DNA of 19,015 nt from a bacterium (GCA_024225875.1 JAAEMD010000225.1:1-19015), one strand, 5' to 3'. Positions 1-9,376 are shown, numbered from the stretch's first letter. A program made the numbers and translations. The notes: generated by a model from the sequence alone, not told the origin.

Positions 1-58
<58 letters not shown>

Positions 59-74
59 AATTTATTTTAGAGCT

Positions 75-192
75 TATAGCTGTTCCAAAGTAAAATGTCC
101 GACACTTAAAGTTTTCAAATGACTTCGTTTATGTACGTCTGTACACATGCACTTCCCCATTTAAGCGGACAGTTTAATTTGTCCCAGCTATA
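75..192 (+). repeat. MITE-like inverted-repeat element, copy 1
   Basis: A 118-bp element starts TATAGCTG and ends CAGCTATA. The outer 27 bp at each end are imperfect inverted repeats (about 22 of 27 matching in the consensus), with an inner TGTCCG/CGGACA pair. It has no coding capacity. The centre carries a TGTAC-GTCT-GTACA palindrome (132-145). Four more copies lie at 3270, 9261, 16580 and 16762. The TA at each edge would fit TA-targeted insertion of the IS630/Tc1 type, but no longer target duplication is visible. Confidence 0.85.
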
Positions 193-262
193 CATTCCGG
201 GCATCTCATATTTTAGATGGCAATAATGCCAACTATTAATGTCAACTTAATACTAATATGCA

Positions 263-268
263 TATAAT
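263..268 (+). promoter_or_regulatory. possible -10 box upstream of the glmU-like gene
   Basis: A perfect TATAAT lies in an AT-rich stretch after element copy 1. The best -35 at 17 bp spacing is only TGTCAA (240-245). A start near 275 would place transcription ahead of every candidate start codon (305, 374, 386). This rests on the -10 match alone. Confidence 0.3.
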
Positions 269-385
269 ATGACGTTTATGTGACGGGTATTTATCAGCAC
301 TATTGTGGGCCAGTTTGTAACGCTAAAACAGATGCAGCAAAATAAATTGCAAAATCTATGCAGTTTAGCTAATATGATTTCCATA

Positions 386-1654
386 ATGATTAATATCTGT
401 ATTTTCGAAGATGATGGCTATAAAAAATTATTACCAGTTACACTTATGCGACCTGCGTATATGCTTCTAATTGGGATTAATTCTATTTTTGACAAGATAA
501 ACTATTATTTTGACTATGCTAATATAACCCTGCACTGCCGTCATCATATTAAACCTGTTGTAAAAGCTTCACATAAAGAGCTGGCTGTAAATAATATTAA
601 TACAGGTACAGCCTGTCTTTTCATTAATGGAAGAACTATATTAGATAGAACGTTATTCAAAACTCTAATTAAGTCTGAAAAAAGACATAATCTCCTTTTT
701 ACATATCATGATCAGATTATAGCGGCCTATTTACATGGAGAGCAGCTGGATTATATGAAACAGGCCCTGAACAAAATACCGGCCTCTGCTGAACTTATAC
801 GTTTCTTGAGACCCAGGTGTGTAACTAAAGAACTGAGCAATATATCAATTATTGAAAATTTATGGGATATAATAGCGCTGAATAAAGATATTCTTACAGC
901 AGATGTTCAGCTGGCAAACCAGCCCGGAATAATAAAAGGAGATATTAAACCGTTCGCCTCTATTAATAATGAAAATAATGTATTTATTGATACAGGTTCA
1001 ACTGTAGAAGATTTTGCAGTATTAAATGCTGATAATGGACATATTTATATAGAAAAAGATGTATACATAGAGTCAGGAACAAGACTCGAAGGGCCTTTAT
1101 TTATCGGCAGGCAGTCACGAATTATGGGTGGGAGAATAAAAGGGACATCAATTGGTTCAAACTGTAAAGTTGCTGGTGAAGTGTCTGATTCAATAGTATC
1201 GTCATTTTCCAATAAGGCCCATTTCGGATTTCTGGGGCACTCTTATATTGGGGAGTGGGTTAATCTGGGGGCAGGAACAACAACCTCTAATCTTAAAAAT
1301 ACATATGGTAAAGTTTCTCTACAGGAAGAAAGATCTCTAATTAACTCAAACCAGACTTTTTTAGGATCCATTATTGGAGATCATGCCAGAACAGGCATTG
1401 GTACAATGTTAAATACAGGTACCGTAATTGGCTATGGATCAAATATTTATGGTACTGAAGTACATCCTAAATATATCCCTCCTTTTTCATGGGGCTCTTC
1501 TGCTAACTATACTAAATACAGGCTTGATAAACTTTTTGAAAGTTCTGAACGTATGATGAAAAGACGACAAAAAAGCTATAGAAAAGGAGAAAAGGAAGTT
1601 ATTGCCAGTATTTATTCTCAAATAACATCAGAAGAAAACAATGTCGAACAGTAA
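386..1654 (+). CDS. GlmU-like sugar nucleotidyltransferase / N-acetyltransferase (alternative bacterial GlmU)
   Basis: Probably a bifunctional enzyme making UDP-GlcNAc from glucosamine-1-phosphate (acetylation, then uridylylation), a cytoplasmic step towards peptidoglycan. The family is the 'alternative GlmU' best known in Bacteroidetes, not the E. coli type. The N-terminal ~200 residues carry that family's opening (MINICIFEDD), then KKLLPVTLMRP, an invariant Gly and a FINGR segment. From about residue 215 there is a left-handed beta-helix with hexapeptide repeats (for example NLGAGTTTSNLKNTYG). The frame is open from a GTG at 305, but the family alignment begins at the Met at 386 (422 aa). 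No Shine-Dalgarno precedes 305, 374 or 386, so the start rests on homology. The 3' end overlaps pgi by 14 bp. The uridylyltransferase sugar specificity is inferred. Confidence 0.75.
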   Translation: MINICIFEDDGYKKLLPVTLMRPAYMLLIGINSIFDKINYYFDYANITLHCRHHIKPVVKASHKELAVNNINTGTACLFINGRTILDRTLFKTLIKSEKRHNLLFTYHDQIIAAYLHGEQLDYMKQALNKIPASAELIRFLRPRCVTKELSNISIIENLWDIIALNKDILTADVQLANQPGIIKGDIKPFASINNENNVFIDTGSTVEDFAVLNADNGHIYIEKDVYIESGTRLEGPLFIGRQSRIMGGRIKGTSIGSNCKVAGEVSDSIVSSFSNKAHFGFLGHSYIGEWVNLGAGTTTSNLKNTYGKVSLQEERSLINSNQTFLGSIIGDHARTGIGTMLNTGTVIGYGSNIYGTEVHPKYIPPFSWGSSANYTKYRLDKLFESSERMMKRRQKSYRKGEKEVIASIYSQITSEENNVEQ

Positions 1655-3224
1655 CCCAGTAAATCCGGTAAATCTTGATAAAGCAGTTGTGTTTCCAGAA
1701 TTGTCTATTCTGGCAGAACAGAAGATAGATCTTAAAACGCTGCTGACTGAACAAAGGATCAAGAACTTCTTAATTAAGAACAGCCCCTTATATTTTTCTT
1801 ATGCAACCTGCCTTTTAAATAAGGAAATTGTAGATACTTTACAGCTTCTGGCAGATGAGCAGAACGTAATTAACCGTTATCAAGCTTTACTTAACGGTCA
1901 AATTATGAATACAGGGGAAACAAGAAAAGTTCTGCATCATGCAACAAGAAGTCCGAACACAAATAATTTCTACCAACAGCAGTTAAGCAGGATCCGTGAT
2001 TTTTCAGCCAGTGTCCATAATGACTCAATAAAGGGATATACCGGTAAAAAGTTTACCTCTGTTGTTCAAATAGGAATAGGAGGATCTGATCTTGGGCCAA
2101 GAGCTTTGTATACTGCTCTTAAAAGATATGTTAAAAAAGAGAAGGGACATTTGCCTTTAAAAGCCCGCTTTATAGCCAATATTGATCCTGACGATGCAAA
2201 CTATATATTGTCTCAAATAGAATTTGAAACTACTTTGTTTATATTTGTCTCAAAAAGTGGCACAACTCAGGAAACATTAACAAACTTGAACATAGTCCAA
2301 AAAACAGCTGAAAAATTCGGAATGCCGAGATCTGCTTTTAGAAAACACTTCATAACAGTAACCGGTAAAGGCAGCCCTGCGGATAATCCTGAAAACTTTC
2401 TGACATCGTTTTATATAGATGAAAATATTGGTGGCAGATATTCATCAACAAGTGCAGCAGGAGCAACTGTTTTATCATTATCTCTCGGCTATGATATTTT
2501 TCAAGAACTGCTTATCGGAGCACATAAACTTGATGAGTCTGCAAAAAATCCTGATATCAGGCAGAATATGTCTTTAATGTCTGCTTTAAATGGGGTCTGG
2601 GAACGTAATTTTTTAAAATTACCATGCAAAGCCGTTATTCCATATAGTGAAGCTCTAAGCAGATTCCCTGCCCATTTGCAGCAACTGGACTGTGAGAGTA
2701 ATGGGAAGAGCGTAAATATGAACTTTAAACCTGTGAACTACCAGACAGGGCCATTAATTTTTGGTGAGCCTGGAACTAATGCTCAACATTCCTTTTTTCA
2801 GAAACTACATCAGGGAACTGATATTATACCAATACAGTTTATTGGTTTTGCTGAATCGCAAACATCTTATAATCCTCAATATAATGGAGCATCCAGCCAG
2901 GAAAAATTGAATGCAAATCTTGTTGCGCAAATAACCGCATTTGCAGTTGGCAAAGAAGATTCTAACCAGAACAAAACTTTTTCAGGTAACCGGCCAGCCA
3001 GTTTGCTTTATGCCAGAAAGCTCACACCTGAAGTAATGGGCGCTTTACTGGCTTTTTATGAAAATACAGTTATGTTCCAGGGGTTTTTATGGAATATCAA
3101 TTCTTTTGATCAGGAAGGTGTGCAACTTGGAAAAGTTCTGACTAACGAGATATTGTTTGAAAAAGAATCATCAAAAAACCAAACCTCATCTGCATTTATA
3201 GATCTTCTACAAAACTTACCTTAG
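1641..3224 (+). CDS. pgi: glucose-6-phosphate isomerase
   Basis: Interconverts glucose-6-phosphate and fructose-6-phosphate in the cytoplasm (glycolysis/gluconeogenesis, and supply of fructose-6-P for amino sugars). It is 527 aa, close to the usual ~545 aa of the long bacterial form. Visible family motifs are the phosphate-binding stretch with IGIGGSDLGPRAL (about residue 144), VSKSGTTQETL (about 203), the signature IGGRYSSTSAAG (about 263), and FGEPGTNAQHSFFQ followed by LHQGTD. The ATG at 1641 lies inside the end of the glmU-like gene in another frame, with only a weak AGAAG upstream, so translation is probably coupled to that gene. Pairing Pgi with a UDP-GlcNAc enzyme fits a hexose-phosphate to wall-precursor unit. 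Element copy 2 follows the stop codon. Confidence 0.96.
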   Translation: MSNSNPVNPVNLDKAVVFPELSILAEQKIDLKTLLTEQRIKNFLIKNSPLYFSYATCLLNKEIVDTLQLLADEQNVINRYQALLNGQIMNTGETRKVLHHATRSPNTNNFYQQQLSRIRDFSASVHNDSIKGYTGKKFTSVVQIGIGGSDLGPRALYTALKRYVKKEKGHLPLKARFIANIDPDDANYILSQIEFETTLFIFVSKSGTTQETLTNLNIVQKTAEKFGMPRSAFRKHFITVTGKGSPADNPENFLTSFYIDENIGGRYSSTSAAGATVLSLSLGYDIFQELLIGAHKLDESAKNPDIRQNMSLMSALNGVWERNFLKLPCKAVIPYSEALSRFPAHLQQLDCESNGKSVNMNFKPVNYQTGPLIFGEPGTNAQHSFFQKLHQGTDIIPIQFIGFAESQTSYNPQYNGASSQEKLNANLVAQITAFAVGKEDSNQNKTFSGNRPASLLYARKLTPEVMGALLAFYENTVMFQGFLWNINSFDQEGVQLGKVLTNEILFEKESSKNQTSSAFIDLLQNLP

Positions 3225-3269
3225 ATACTTAAACAGCTGGTCGATATTAAAATCCTGCAGACTTTCTTA

Positions 3270-3370
3270 TATAGCTGTTCCAAAGTAAAATGTCCGACAC
3301 TTAAAGTTTTCAAATGACTTCGTTAATGTCCGCCCCATTTAAGCGGACAGTTCAATTTGTACCAGCTATA
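3270..3370 (+). repeat. MITE-like inverted-repeat element, copy 2 (internally deleted)
   Basis: Same ends as copy 1 (TATAGCTG...CAGCTATA), but 101 bp long. The central TGTAC palindrome and about 17 bp around it are missing, and the junction reads TTAATGTCCGCC. It sits between the convergent 3' ends of pgi and rel, where its inverted repeats could act as a transcript-end hairpin. That role is a guess. Confidence 0.85.
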
Positions 3371-3404
3371 ACCCTGCCCTGATTTAGAAATAAAGTGGAA
3401 TTTT

Positions 3405-5582
3405 TTAACGTATAAGCCTTTTTACTGAATAAACATCAGCTAACTGACCTATTGCATTTGTAACCTGTTGTAAATGCCGGGTATCTCTGATCTCTACAGA
3501 TAAACAGATTTTAGCTATTGACTTATCTGATAACTTTTTTGTTTGAATACCCTTCACATTTGTTTTTGTTTCTGTGATTTTTTCAATAATATCATGAAGT
3601 AATGCCAGTCGGTCAAAAGCTTCTATCTCTAAAGCAGCTATAAACTTTTGCTTTGCACTACCAGTATCCCAGGCAACCTCGACAATCCTTGCCTTATCCT
3701 TGTCACTTAAATTTAATATGTGTATACAATTAGATCTGTGAATAGAAACCCCTGCCCCAAAAGTAACAAAACCAGCCACGCCATCTCCTGGTAAAGGGTT
3801 ACAGCACTTTGCCATTCGTACCATAACATTATGCTCACCTAAAACCTTTATGCCGCCAGTCATGGCTTTTTTAGGTTTTTGGTTAACATACTTTTTCAAA
3901 ACCTCTTCTTCTTTTACTTCAGGAACTTCTTTTTTTAAGTATTTATCAAAATAATGGACCACTTCTTTAGCTGAAACCTCGCCATATCCAATTAGTAAAT
4001 AAAGATCATCATAGGTTTTTATTTTGTAGTGCTGACTTAACCGCTTAAGATTTTCCGAGGTCAATACTTCTTTTGCCGGATAAGAAGAAACAATCAAAGT
4101 TTTTTCTAATAACAATTTTCCTTTTTGAATATTTTCTGCTGCCCTCTGTTTTCTTATCCATTGTTTAATTTTACTTCTTGCATGAGATGTTTTTACGAAG
4201 TCCAGCCAGTTAACTTTAGGGTTCAGCTTGTTTGATGTTAAGACTTCAATTCTATCTCCGCTTTTCAGTTGATAGTTTAGCGAGACTATATGGTTATTAA
4301 CTTTTGCTCCAATACAACGATGACCTACTTCTGAATGAATTCTGTAGGCAAAATCAAGAGGTGTTGACCCTTTCTGTAAGGAATATACATCTCCTTTTGG
4401 TGTAAAAACAAAAACCTCGTCAACAAATAAATCCATCTTAAGGTTTCTTAAAAAATCTTCTGGAGCATTTTTTTCTTTCTGGAGATCAATAATCTGTCTC
4501 AGCCAGACAAAATCGACATCTGAATTTTTCTCTGCAGTAGTACCTTCCTTATACCTCCAGTGGGCAGCTATACCAAGCTCAGCAGTCTGGTGCATATCTT
4601 CTGTTCGTATCTGGACTTCTATAGGCCTCCCCGCAGGACCAATTACTGTTGTATGTAATGATTGATAACCATTGGATTTTGGCATGGCAATATAATCTTT
4701 TATACGACCACTTATAGGTTTGAAAACTGAGTGTACTATCCCTAATGCTTCATAACAGTCTTTAACTGAGGCTAAAATTATCCTTATACCAAGAGTATCG
4801 TAAAGTTCCTCAAAAGGTATGTTTTGTTTTAAAAGTTTAAGGTGTATGCTGTGAAAATGTTTTGGACGTCCATACAATTTAGCTTTAACATCGGCTTTTT
4901 TTAGTATATCATCTATAGCCGAAAGAAAATTTTCAACATAAAACTCTCTATCTTTCCTTGTATCCATTATTAATTTTTTTATTTTTTGAAACTCATTATA
5001 TTGCAGATGATAAAAAACCAGGTCTTCCAGCTCCCATTTTAATGTCCACATTCCCAGTCTGTGTGCTAAGGGAGAAAAAATATCTCTGGTCTCTTCTGAA
5101 AATTTTCTTCTTCTTGATTCAGGTAAATACTGTAATGTCCTCATATTATGTAATCTATCAGCTAATTTAATTATTATTACTCGCAAATCCTTAGCCATTG
5201 CTATGAACATTTTTCGGAAGTTTTCTGCTAACTCTTCTTTCTTAGAAAAGAATTTAATTTTACCCAGTTTAGTAACGCCATCTACTAAAAGAGCGATATT
5301 CTCCCCAAATTTTTCTGAAATCTGCTCATATGTAACAGCAGTATCTTCTAATGTATCGTGCAGTAAAGCTGCTGTAATTGAATCAGGATCCTGTTGTAGC
5401 TTGGCAAGAATGGCAGCAACTTCAACTGGATGACAAATATAAGGATCTTTCGAGCATCTGTATTGACCTTTATGGGCTTGAAAAGCAAAACTATAGGCTT
5501 CTTCTATATTCTTAATAGAATCATTATGTAAATAATTTTTTAACTCTTTCTTTAAAGGCTCAAAATATACTTTTTCTATCAT
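3405..5582 (-). CDS. rel: bifunctional (p)ppGpp synthetase/hydrolase (RelA/SpoT family)
   Basis: Makes and degrades the stringent-response alarmone (p)ppGpp. It is 725 aa with the full long-RSH layout. The hydrolase HD domain (about 25-190) has the metal-site residues H51, H75-D76 and the ADRLHN segment. The synthetase domain (about 235-345) has GRIKDYIAMPKSNGYQSLHT and E322 of EVQIRT. A TGS domain (about 388-450) has GDVYSLQKGSTPLDFAY. A linker, a conserved CC/H/C zinc-finger-like domain (AKCCNPLPGD, then IHRSNC) and a C-terminal ACT domain (about 655-725) follow. Both active sites look intact, so a bifunctional Rel is the likely reading. The start ATG overlaps the recJ stop as ATGA and has no good Shine-Dalgarno, pointing to translational coupling in an accB-recJ-rel operon. 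Confidence 0.96.
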   Translation of the reverse strand: MIEKVYFEPLKKELKNYLHNDSIKNIEEAYSFAFQAHKGQYRCSKDPYICHPVEVAAILAKLQQDPDSITAALLHDTLEDTAVTYEQISEKFGENIALLVDGVTKLGKIKFFSKKEELAENFRKMFIAMAKDLRVIIIKLADRLHNMRTLQYLPESRRRKFSEETRDIFSPLAHRLGMWTLKWELEDLVFYHLQYNEFQKIKKLIMDTRKDREFYVENFLSAIDDILKKADVKAKLYGRPKHFHSIHLKLLKQNIPFEELYDTLGIRIILASVKDCYEALGIVHSVFKPISGRIKDYIAMPKSNGYQSLHTTVIGPAGRPIEVQIRTEDMHQTAELGIAAHWRYKEGTTAEKNSDVDFVWLRQIIDLQKEKNAPEDFLRNLKMDLFVDEVFVFTPKGDVYSLQKGSTPLDFAYRIHSEVGHRCIGAKVNNHIVSLNYQLKSGDRIEVLTSNKLNPKVNWLDFVKTSHARSKIKQWIRKQRAAENIQKGKLLLEKTLIVSSYPAKEVLTSENLKRLSQHYKIKTYDDLYLLIGYGEVSAKEVVHYFDKYLKKEVPEVKEEEVLKKYVNQKPKKAMTGGIKVLGEHNVMVRMAKCCNPLPGDGVAGFVTFGAGVSIHRSNCIHILNLSDKDKARIVEVAWDTGSAKQKFIAALEIEAFDRLALLHDIIEKITETKTNVKGIQTKKLSDKSIAKICLSVEIRDTRHLQQVTNAIGQLADVYSVKRLIR

Positions 5583-7279
5583 TTTAAATCAACAACCTGA
5601 AGTTGAGGTAACGTTCTTCCGTTCCATTCATTCATTTCAAGATTAAAAATAAGTTCAATATTCTTATTATAAAGCAAATGCATTTTATCGCTCAATTTAA
5701 ATCCTATGGCATCTATAACAAATTTGCCGTCAGGGTCAGTAAAAGTGGCTTTTAAATGAGAGCCATCACCAACTTTTTTAAAATCAACGGGAATAAATTT
5801 ATTGCTGTAAAAAACAGGTGAAGGATTGCCTTCTCCAAACGGTTCCAGTGACTTTAGATCATTTATTAAGTCTTTTGTAATTTGCTCTATTCCAATTTTA
5901 TAATCAATATAGACAACCGGTCTCAGCTCTTCTTTAGAGATTCTGCCCCTGACACTGGATTGCAGCTTTTTTTTAAAAGCGTCTATTTTATCGAAAGCTA
6001 TACTGAACCCGGCAGCCTGTTTATGGCCACCAAATTTAATGAAATAATCTGAACACTCTTTAAGATATTTATATATATTTAAGTTTCCGATAGTACGAGC
6101 AGATGCCATGCCTGTGTTTCCATTATGTGAAATAACAACCACAGGTTTGGAAAATTTATCCACTAAACGAGATGCGGTTATACCGATTACTCCAGGGTGC
6201 CAGTTATATCCTGTCACCACTAAAATATTTTCATCCTGATGACTTTCCTGTTCTAAAGTTTCAATAGCACTTTTTGTAACTATACTTTCTATTTCTCTTC
6301 TTTCATTATTGAGTTTATTAATTTTCCGGGCTGTTTCTTTAGCTTTATTATCATCATCTGTTAAAAGTAGTTCTACAGCTATATTCGCATGACTTAAACG
6401 ACCAGAAGCATTTAAACGAGGACCTAAAACAAAACCAAGATCTCGAGTAGTAACAAACTCCTGCTTAAAGCCAGCTTCTTCTAATAAGTAACGGATACCT
6501 TTTCTTTTTCTGGCAGAGATCCTTTTTAATCCGAATCTTACAAACTTTCTGTTCACGCCCTTTAGAGACATAATATCTGCTACGGTCCCTAAAGCTACCA
6601 GATCTAAATTGTCTTCAATATTAATATCTGGTTTTAATTTCTTACAACAAAACTCCAGTACCTTGTAAACTACACCAGCAGAGCAAAGGTGACGCAGGTT
6701 ATGAGTTTCATCAAAATATTTTGAATTTAATATGATATCTGCAGGAGGCAGCTCATCAGGAATATTATGATGGTCGAGAACGATGACAGTTTTATCAGTT
6801 AATTCTTTTATTTTCTTTATCTCTTTTATATTACTGATCCCGCAATCAATAGTAATCAGCAGATCATGTTTTCCCTCAATAAACTTATCTGCAAATGCCA
6901 GGTTAAGGCCATAACCCTCTGTAAATCTATGAGGAATATAATAGTCAACATTTGCACCTGCCTGCCTTAAAACAGATACCATTAAAGATGTTGATGTTAT
7001 ACCATCAACATCATAGTCACCAAAAACCATAATGTGTTTTTCTTCCTGAAGGATATCTGCCAGAATTTTTGTAATTGTTTCCAGTTTATCTAAATCAAAA
7101 TTATCATCTATTTCCAGGGAAGGGTCCAAAAAATTTTTTGCCTGCGTAATTGAACGTATATCTCGATTTAAAAGAATATGTGCAATTACCGGATTACAAT
7201 CAAGTACCCGTCCTATTTCAGCACTTAAATCGTTTTGTTCCGGATAAAGCTTCCATCTATTTGGAACAGGCTCATTCAT
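5579..7279 (-). CDS. recJ: single-stranded-DNA-specific 5'-3' exonuclease RecJ
   Basis: Degrades single-stranded DNA 5' to 3' during RecF-pathway recombination and mismatch or base-excision repair. It is 566 aa, the usual size. The DHH phosphoesterase domain shows GDYDVDG (87-93), IDCGIS (144-149) and the namesake DHH (169-171), all metal-binding positions. The DHHA1 domain shows the GGHKQAAGFSI motif, and a C-terminal OB-fold segment follows. All key acidic and His residues are present. The start ATG at 7279 overlaps the accB stop as ATGA and the stop TGA overlaps the rel start in the same way, so it is the middle gene of a tightly coupled operon. Confidence 0.96.
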   Translation of the reverse strand: MNEPVPNRWKLYPEQNDLSAEIGRVLDCNPVIAHILLNRDIRSITQAKNFLDPSLEIDDNFDLDKLETITKILADILQEEKHIMVFGDYDVDGITSTSLMVSVLRQAGANVDYYIPHRFTEGYGLNLAFADKFIEGKHDLLITIDCGISNIKEIKKIKELTDKTVIVLDHHNIPDELPPADIILNSKYFDETHNLRHLCSAGVVYKVLEFCCKKLKPDINIEDNLDLVALGTVADIMSLKGVNRKFVRFGLKRISARKRKGIRYLLEEAGFKQEFVTTRDLGFVLGPRLNASGRLSHANIAVELLLTDDDNKAKETARKINKLNNERREIESIVTKSAIETLEQESHQDENILVVTGYNWHPGVIGITASRLVDKFSKPVVVISHNGNTGMASARTIGNLNIYKYLKECSDYFIKFGGHKQAAGFSIAFDKIDAFKKKLQSSVRGRISKEELRPVVYIDYKIGIEQITKDLINDLKSLEPFGEGNPSPVFYSNKFIPVDFKKVGDGSHLKATFTDPDGKFVIDAIGFKLSDKMHLLYNKNIELIFNLEMNEWNGRTLPQLQVVDLK

Positions 7280-7746
7280 CCCGGGCGAACAAAAAATAGA
7301 TTCTGACCGTATTCCACAGGAGAGCCATTTTTAACACAACACTCCACAATAGTTCCGCTGATTTCCGAAACTATTTCATTAAAAAGTTTCATAGCTTCAA
7401 TAATACAGACAACCTGTCCCGATTTAACAACGCTGCCTTTTTTAATATAATCTTCAGCTTCCGGGTTAGGAGATGAGTAGAAAGTTCCAACCATCTGAGA
7501 CTTAATTGCTACTATACCTTCTTCCATATCAAGTTTATTTTTTTCCAGAGAAAGCTCAACTCTATCAGTAGCTTCTGTCTGGATCGGACCATTAGCAGTC
7601 AAATTAAACTCTGCTGCCTTTGGCATAACAGTACAGGGCGCCTCTTTTTTAACTTTTATTTTAGTGCCATTAGATTCTACACTTAAATAATTAATGTTTG
7701 CATTTTCTACAATTCTGATTACCTGTTTTATTTTTTTTAAATCCAT
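7276..7746 (-). CDS. accB: biotin carboxyl carrier protein of acetyl-CoA carboxylase
   Basis: Carries the biotin that shuttles CO2 between biotin carboxylase and carboxyltransferase in malonyl-CoA synthesis, the first step of fatty acid synthesis. It is 156 aa, typical of AccB. An N-terminal helix (MDLKKIKQVIRIVENANINY) precedes a short linker, poorer in Pro/Ala than usual, and then the biotinyl domain (about 80-156) with the modification motif EAMKL (biotinylated Lys = K120). The normally conserved SPMVGTFY reads SQMVGTFY here. A GGTGAT sequence about 7 nt before the ATG is a fair Shine-Dalgarno. accC, the usual partner, is absent. Instead accB leads into recJ with an ATGA overlap. Confidence 0.94.
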   Translation of the reverse strand: MDLKKIKQVIRIVENANINYLSVESNGTKIKVKKEAPCTVMPKAAEFNLTANGPIQTEATDRVELSLEKNKLDMEEGIVAIKSQMVGTFYSSPNPEAEDYIKKGSVVKSGQVVCIIEAMKLFNEIVSEISGTIVECCVKNGSPVEYGQNLFFVRPG

Positions 7747-7865
7747 GTCAGATCACCATTTTTTTGTGTTTTTAAAGTTAAAGTTGTATTTTATCATCTT
7801 TTTATTACAAGTGAATAGATATATCTTGCCTCAACAATGGCTTTCCTGCTAGACTCACTCATATT

Positions 7866-9188
7866 ATGGACTTTATATATAAAAAGAGAAACCCGGTAGT
7901 ACTCAATACAACAATAACGGATATTCCAGGCGATAAATCAATATCACATCGATCTATTATCATCGGTTCACTGGCAAACAATAAAAGCTCTTTCCATAAT
8001 TTTCTATTTTCTGAAGACTGTATAAATACAATCAATATCTTCAGGGATCTTGGAGTTAAAATTGAAACGAACCTGGAAGCTGGAACAATTCAAACCCAGG
8101 GGGTCGGACTTTATGGTCTAAGACCTTGTAATAAAACCCTGTATACGGGTAATTCCGGTACAAGTATACGTTTAATATCAGGTATTCTTGCCGGTCAAAA
8201 ATTTGATTCTGAAATAACAGGCGACTCTTCTATAGAAAAACGGCCGATGAAACGAATAGTAGAGCCTCTGTCTCTTATGAATGCAGAAATATATGGCAAT
8301 GAATCTTTAGATCAAAAAAATATTTTTCCACCACTGCATATCAAAGGAAATAACCTTATTAAGGGAATGACTTATACACTGCCCGTTGCAAGTGCTCAGG
8401 TAAAGTCAGCTGTTCTTCTGGCCGCATTATATACCAGAGATGACGTTAATATAATCGAACCGGCAAAGTGTAGAGATCATACAGAGCTGATGCTGAAATA
8501 TTTTGGTGTTAACCTCTTCATCAGTAACAATAAAATATCCTGCTCTGGTCCACGGCAGCTGCAAAACCCCTCTACAAAAAGTATTTATATACCGTCCGAT
8601 ATCTCTTCTGCCGCTTTTTTTATTGTTTTAGGATGTTTACTGCCAGACAGCAGAATATGTATACCAAAAGCAGGGTTGAACAAAACCAGATCACGTATAC
8701 TTGATATTCTTATTGAAATGAATGCCAGGATAACAATCAGTAATGTATGCAGCAATGACCTTGAAATGTATGGTGACATTGCAGTAGAGTCATCCAGCCT
8801 TAAAAATATTCGGATCAGAGAAGAGGATATTCCCTTTATAATAGATGAAATCCCTGTTTTAGCAATAGCTGCTCTTTTTGGGAAGGGTAAATTAAAAATT
8901 ACAGGAGCAAAAGAACTAAGGGTTAAAGAGTCAGATAGAATAGCCAGTATTGTCCATCTGGTTTCAGCGTCCGGCGGTAAAATAATTGAGTATGAGGATG
9001 GGTTTGAGATAGAAGGCGGCTCTGAATTACATGATTTTGAATGCAATTCATCTGGAGATCATCGTATAGCAATGTCTGCAGTTATTGCTGCTATAGCAGC
9101 AAATGTTAATGCTGTTGTAAAAAACTGCAGCTGTATTAATACCTCATTTCCTGATTTTTTCGATATCGTAAAGAAGCTGACAATATAA
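7866..9188 (+). CDS. aroA: 3-phosphoshikimate 1-carboxyvinyltransferase (EPSP synthase)
   Basis: Joins shikimate-3-phosphate and phosphoenolpyruvate to give EPSP, the sixth step of the shikimate pathway to aromatic amino acids. It is 440 aa, the usual length. Visible active-site motifs are PGDKSISHR (K24, S25, R29), GNSGTSIRL (95-103, keeping the Gly that contacts PEP), RPMKR (about 126), the IIDEIP segment with catalytic Asp/Glu, RVKESDRI and GDHRIAMS near the C-terminus. It is divergent from accB, with 119 bp between the starts. There is no Shine-Dalgarno before the ATG and no good in-frame alternative, so the start is probable, not certain. No other shikimate gene is nearby. Confidence 0.95.
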   Translation: MDFIYKKRNPVVLNTTITDIPGDKSISHRSIIIGSLANNKSSFHNFLFSEDCINTINIFRDLGVKIETNLEAGTIQTQGVGLYGLRPCNKTLYTGNSGTSIRLISGILAGQKFDSEITGDSSIEKRPMKRIVEPLSLMNAEIYGNESLDQKNIFPPLHIKGNNLIKGMTYTLPVASAQVKSAVLLAALYTRDDVNIIEPAKCRDHTELMLKYFGVNLFISNNKISCSGPRQLQNPSTKSIYIPSDISSAAFFIVLGCLLPDSRICIPKAGLNKTRSRILDILIEMNARITISNVCSNDLEMYGDIAVESSSLKNIRIREEDIPFIIDEIPVLAIAALFGKGKLKITGAKELRVKESDRIASIVHLVSASGGKIIEYEDGFEIEGGSELHDFECNSSGDHRIAMSAVIAAIAANVNAVVKNCSCINTSFPDFFDIVKKLTI

Positions 9189-9260
9189 TTATTTTTTTAA
9201 CTATCTACTATTATACTAAAAAATAAATAAAATATTACTCTAACTTTAAATAAATATTCA

Positions 9261-9376
9261 TATAGCTGTTCCAAAATAAAATGTCCGCCACTGAAGTTTT
9301 CAAATGACTTCGTTTATGTACACAAGTACACTGCACTTCCCCATTTAAACGGACAATTCAATTTGTACCAGCTATA
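9261..9376 (+). repeat. MITE-like inverted-repeat element, copy 3
   Basis: A 116-bp copy with the family ends and a central TGTAC-ACAA-GTACA palindrome (9317-9330). It ends 39 bp before the hisD start codon. Its right end contains TTGTAC, which is correctly spaced to serve as the -35 box of hisD. Confidence 0.85.

Noticed and set aside
305..385. GTG at 305 as the glmU-like start
   Set aside because: The family begins at the MINICIFEDD segment. The 27 extra residues match nothing and have no ribosome site.
8585..9046. 153-codon - strand frame inside aroA
   Set aside because: It overlaps the conserved aroA C-terminal domain, has Ser/Ile-rich composition and resembles no known protein family.
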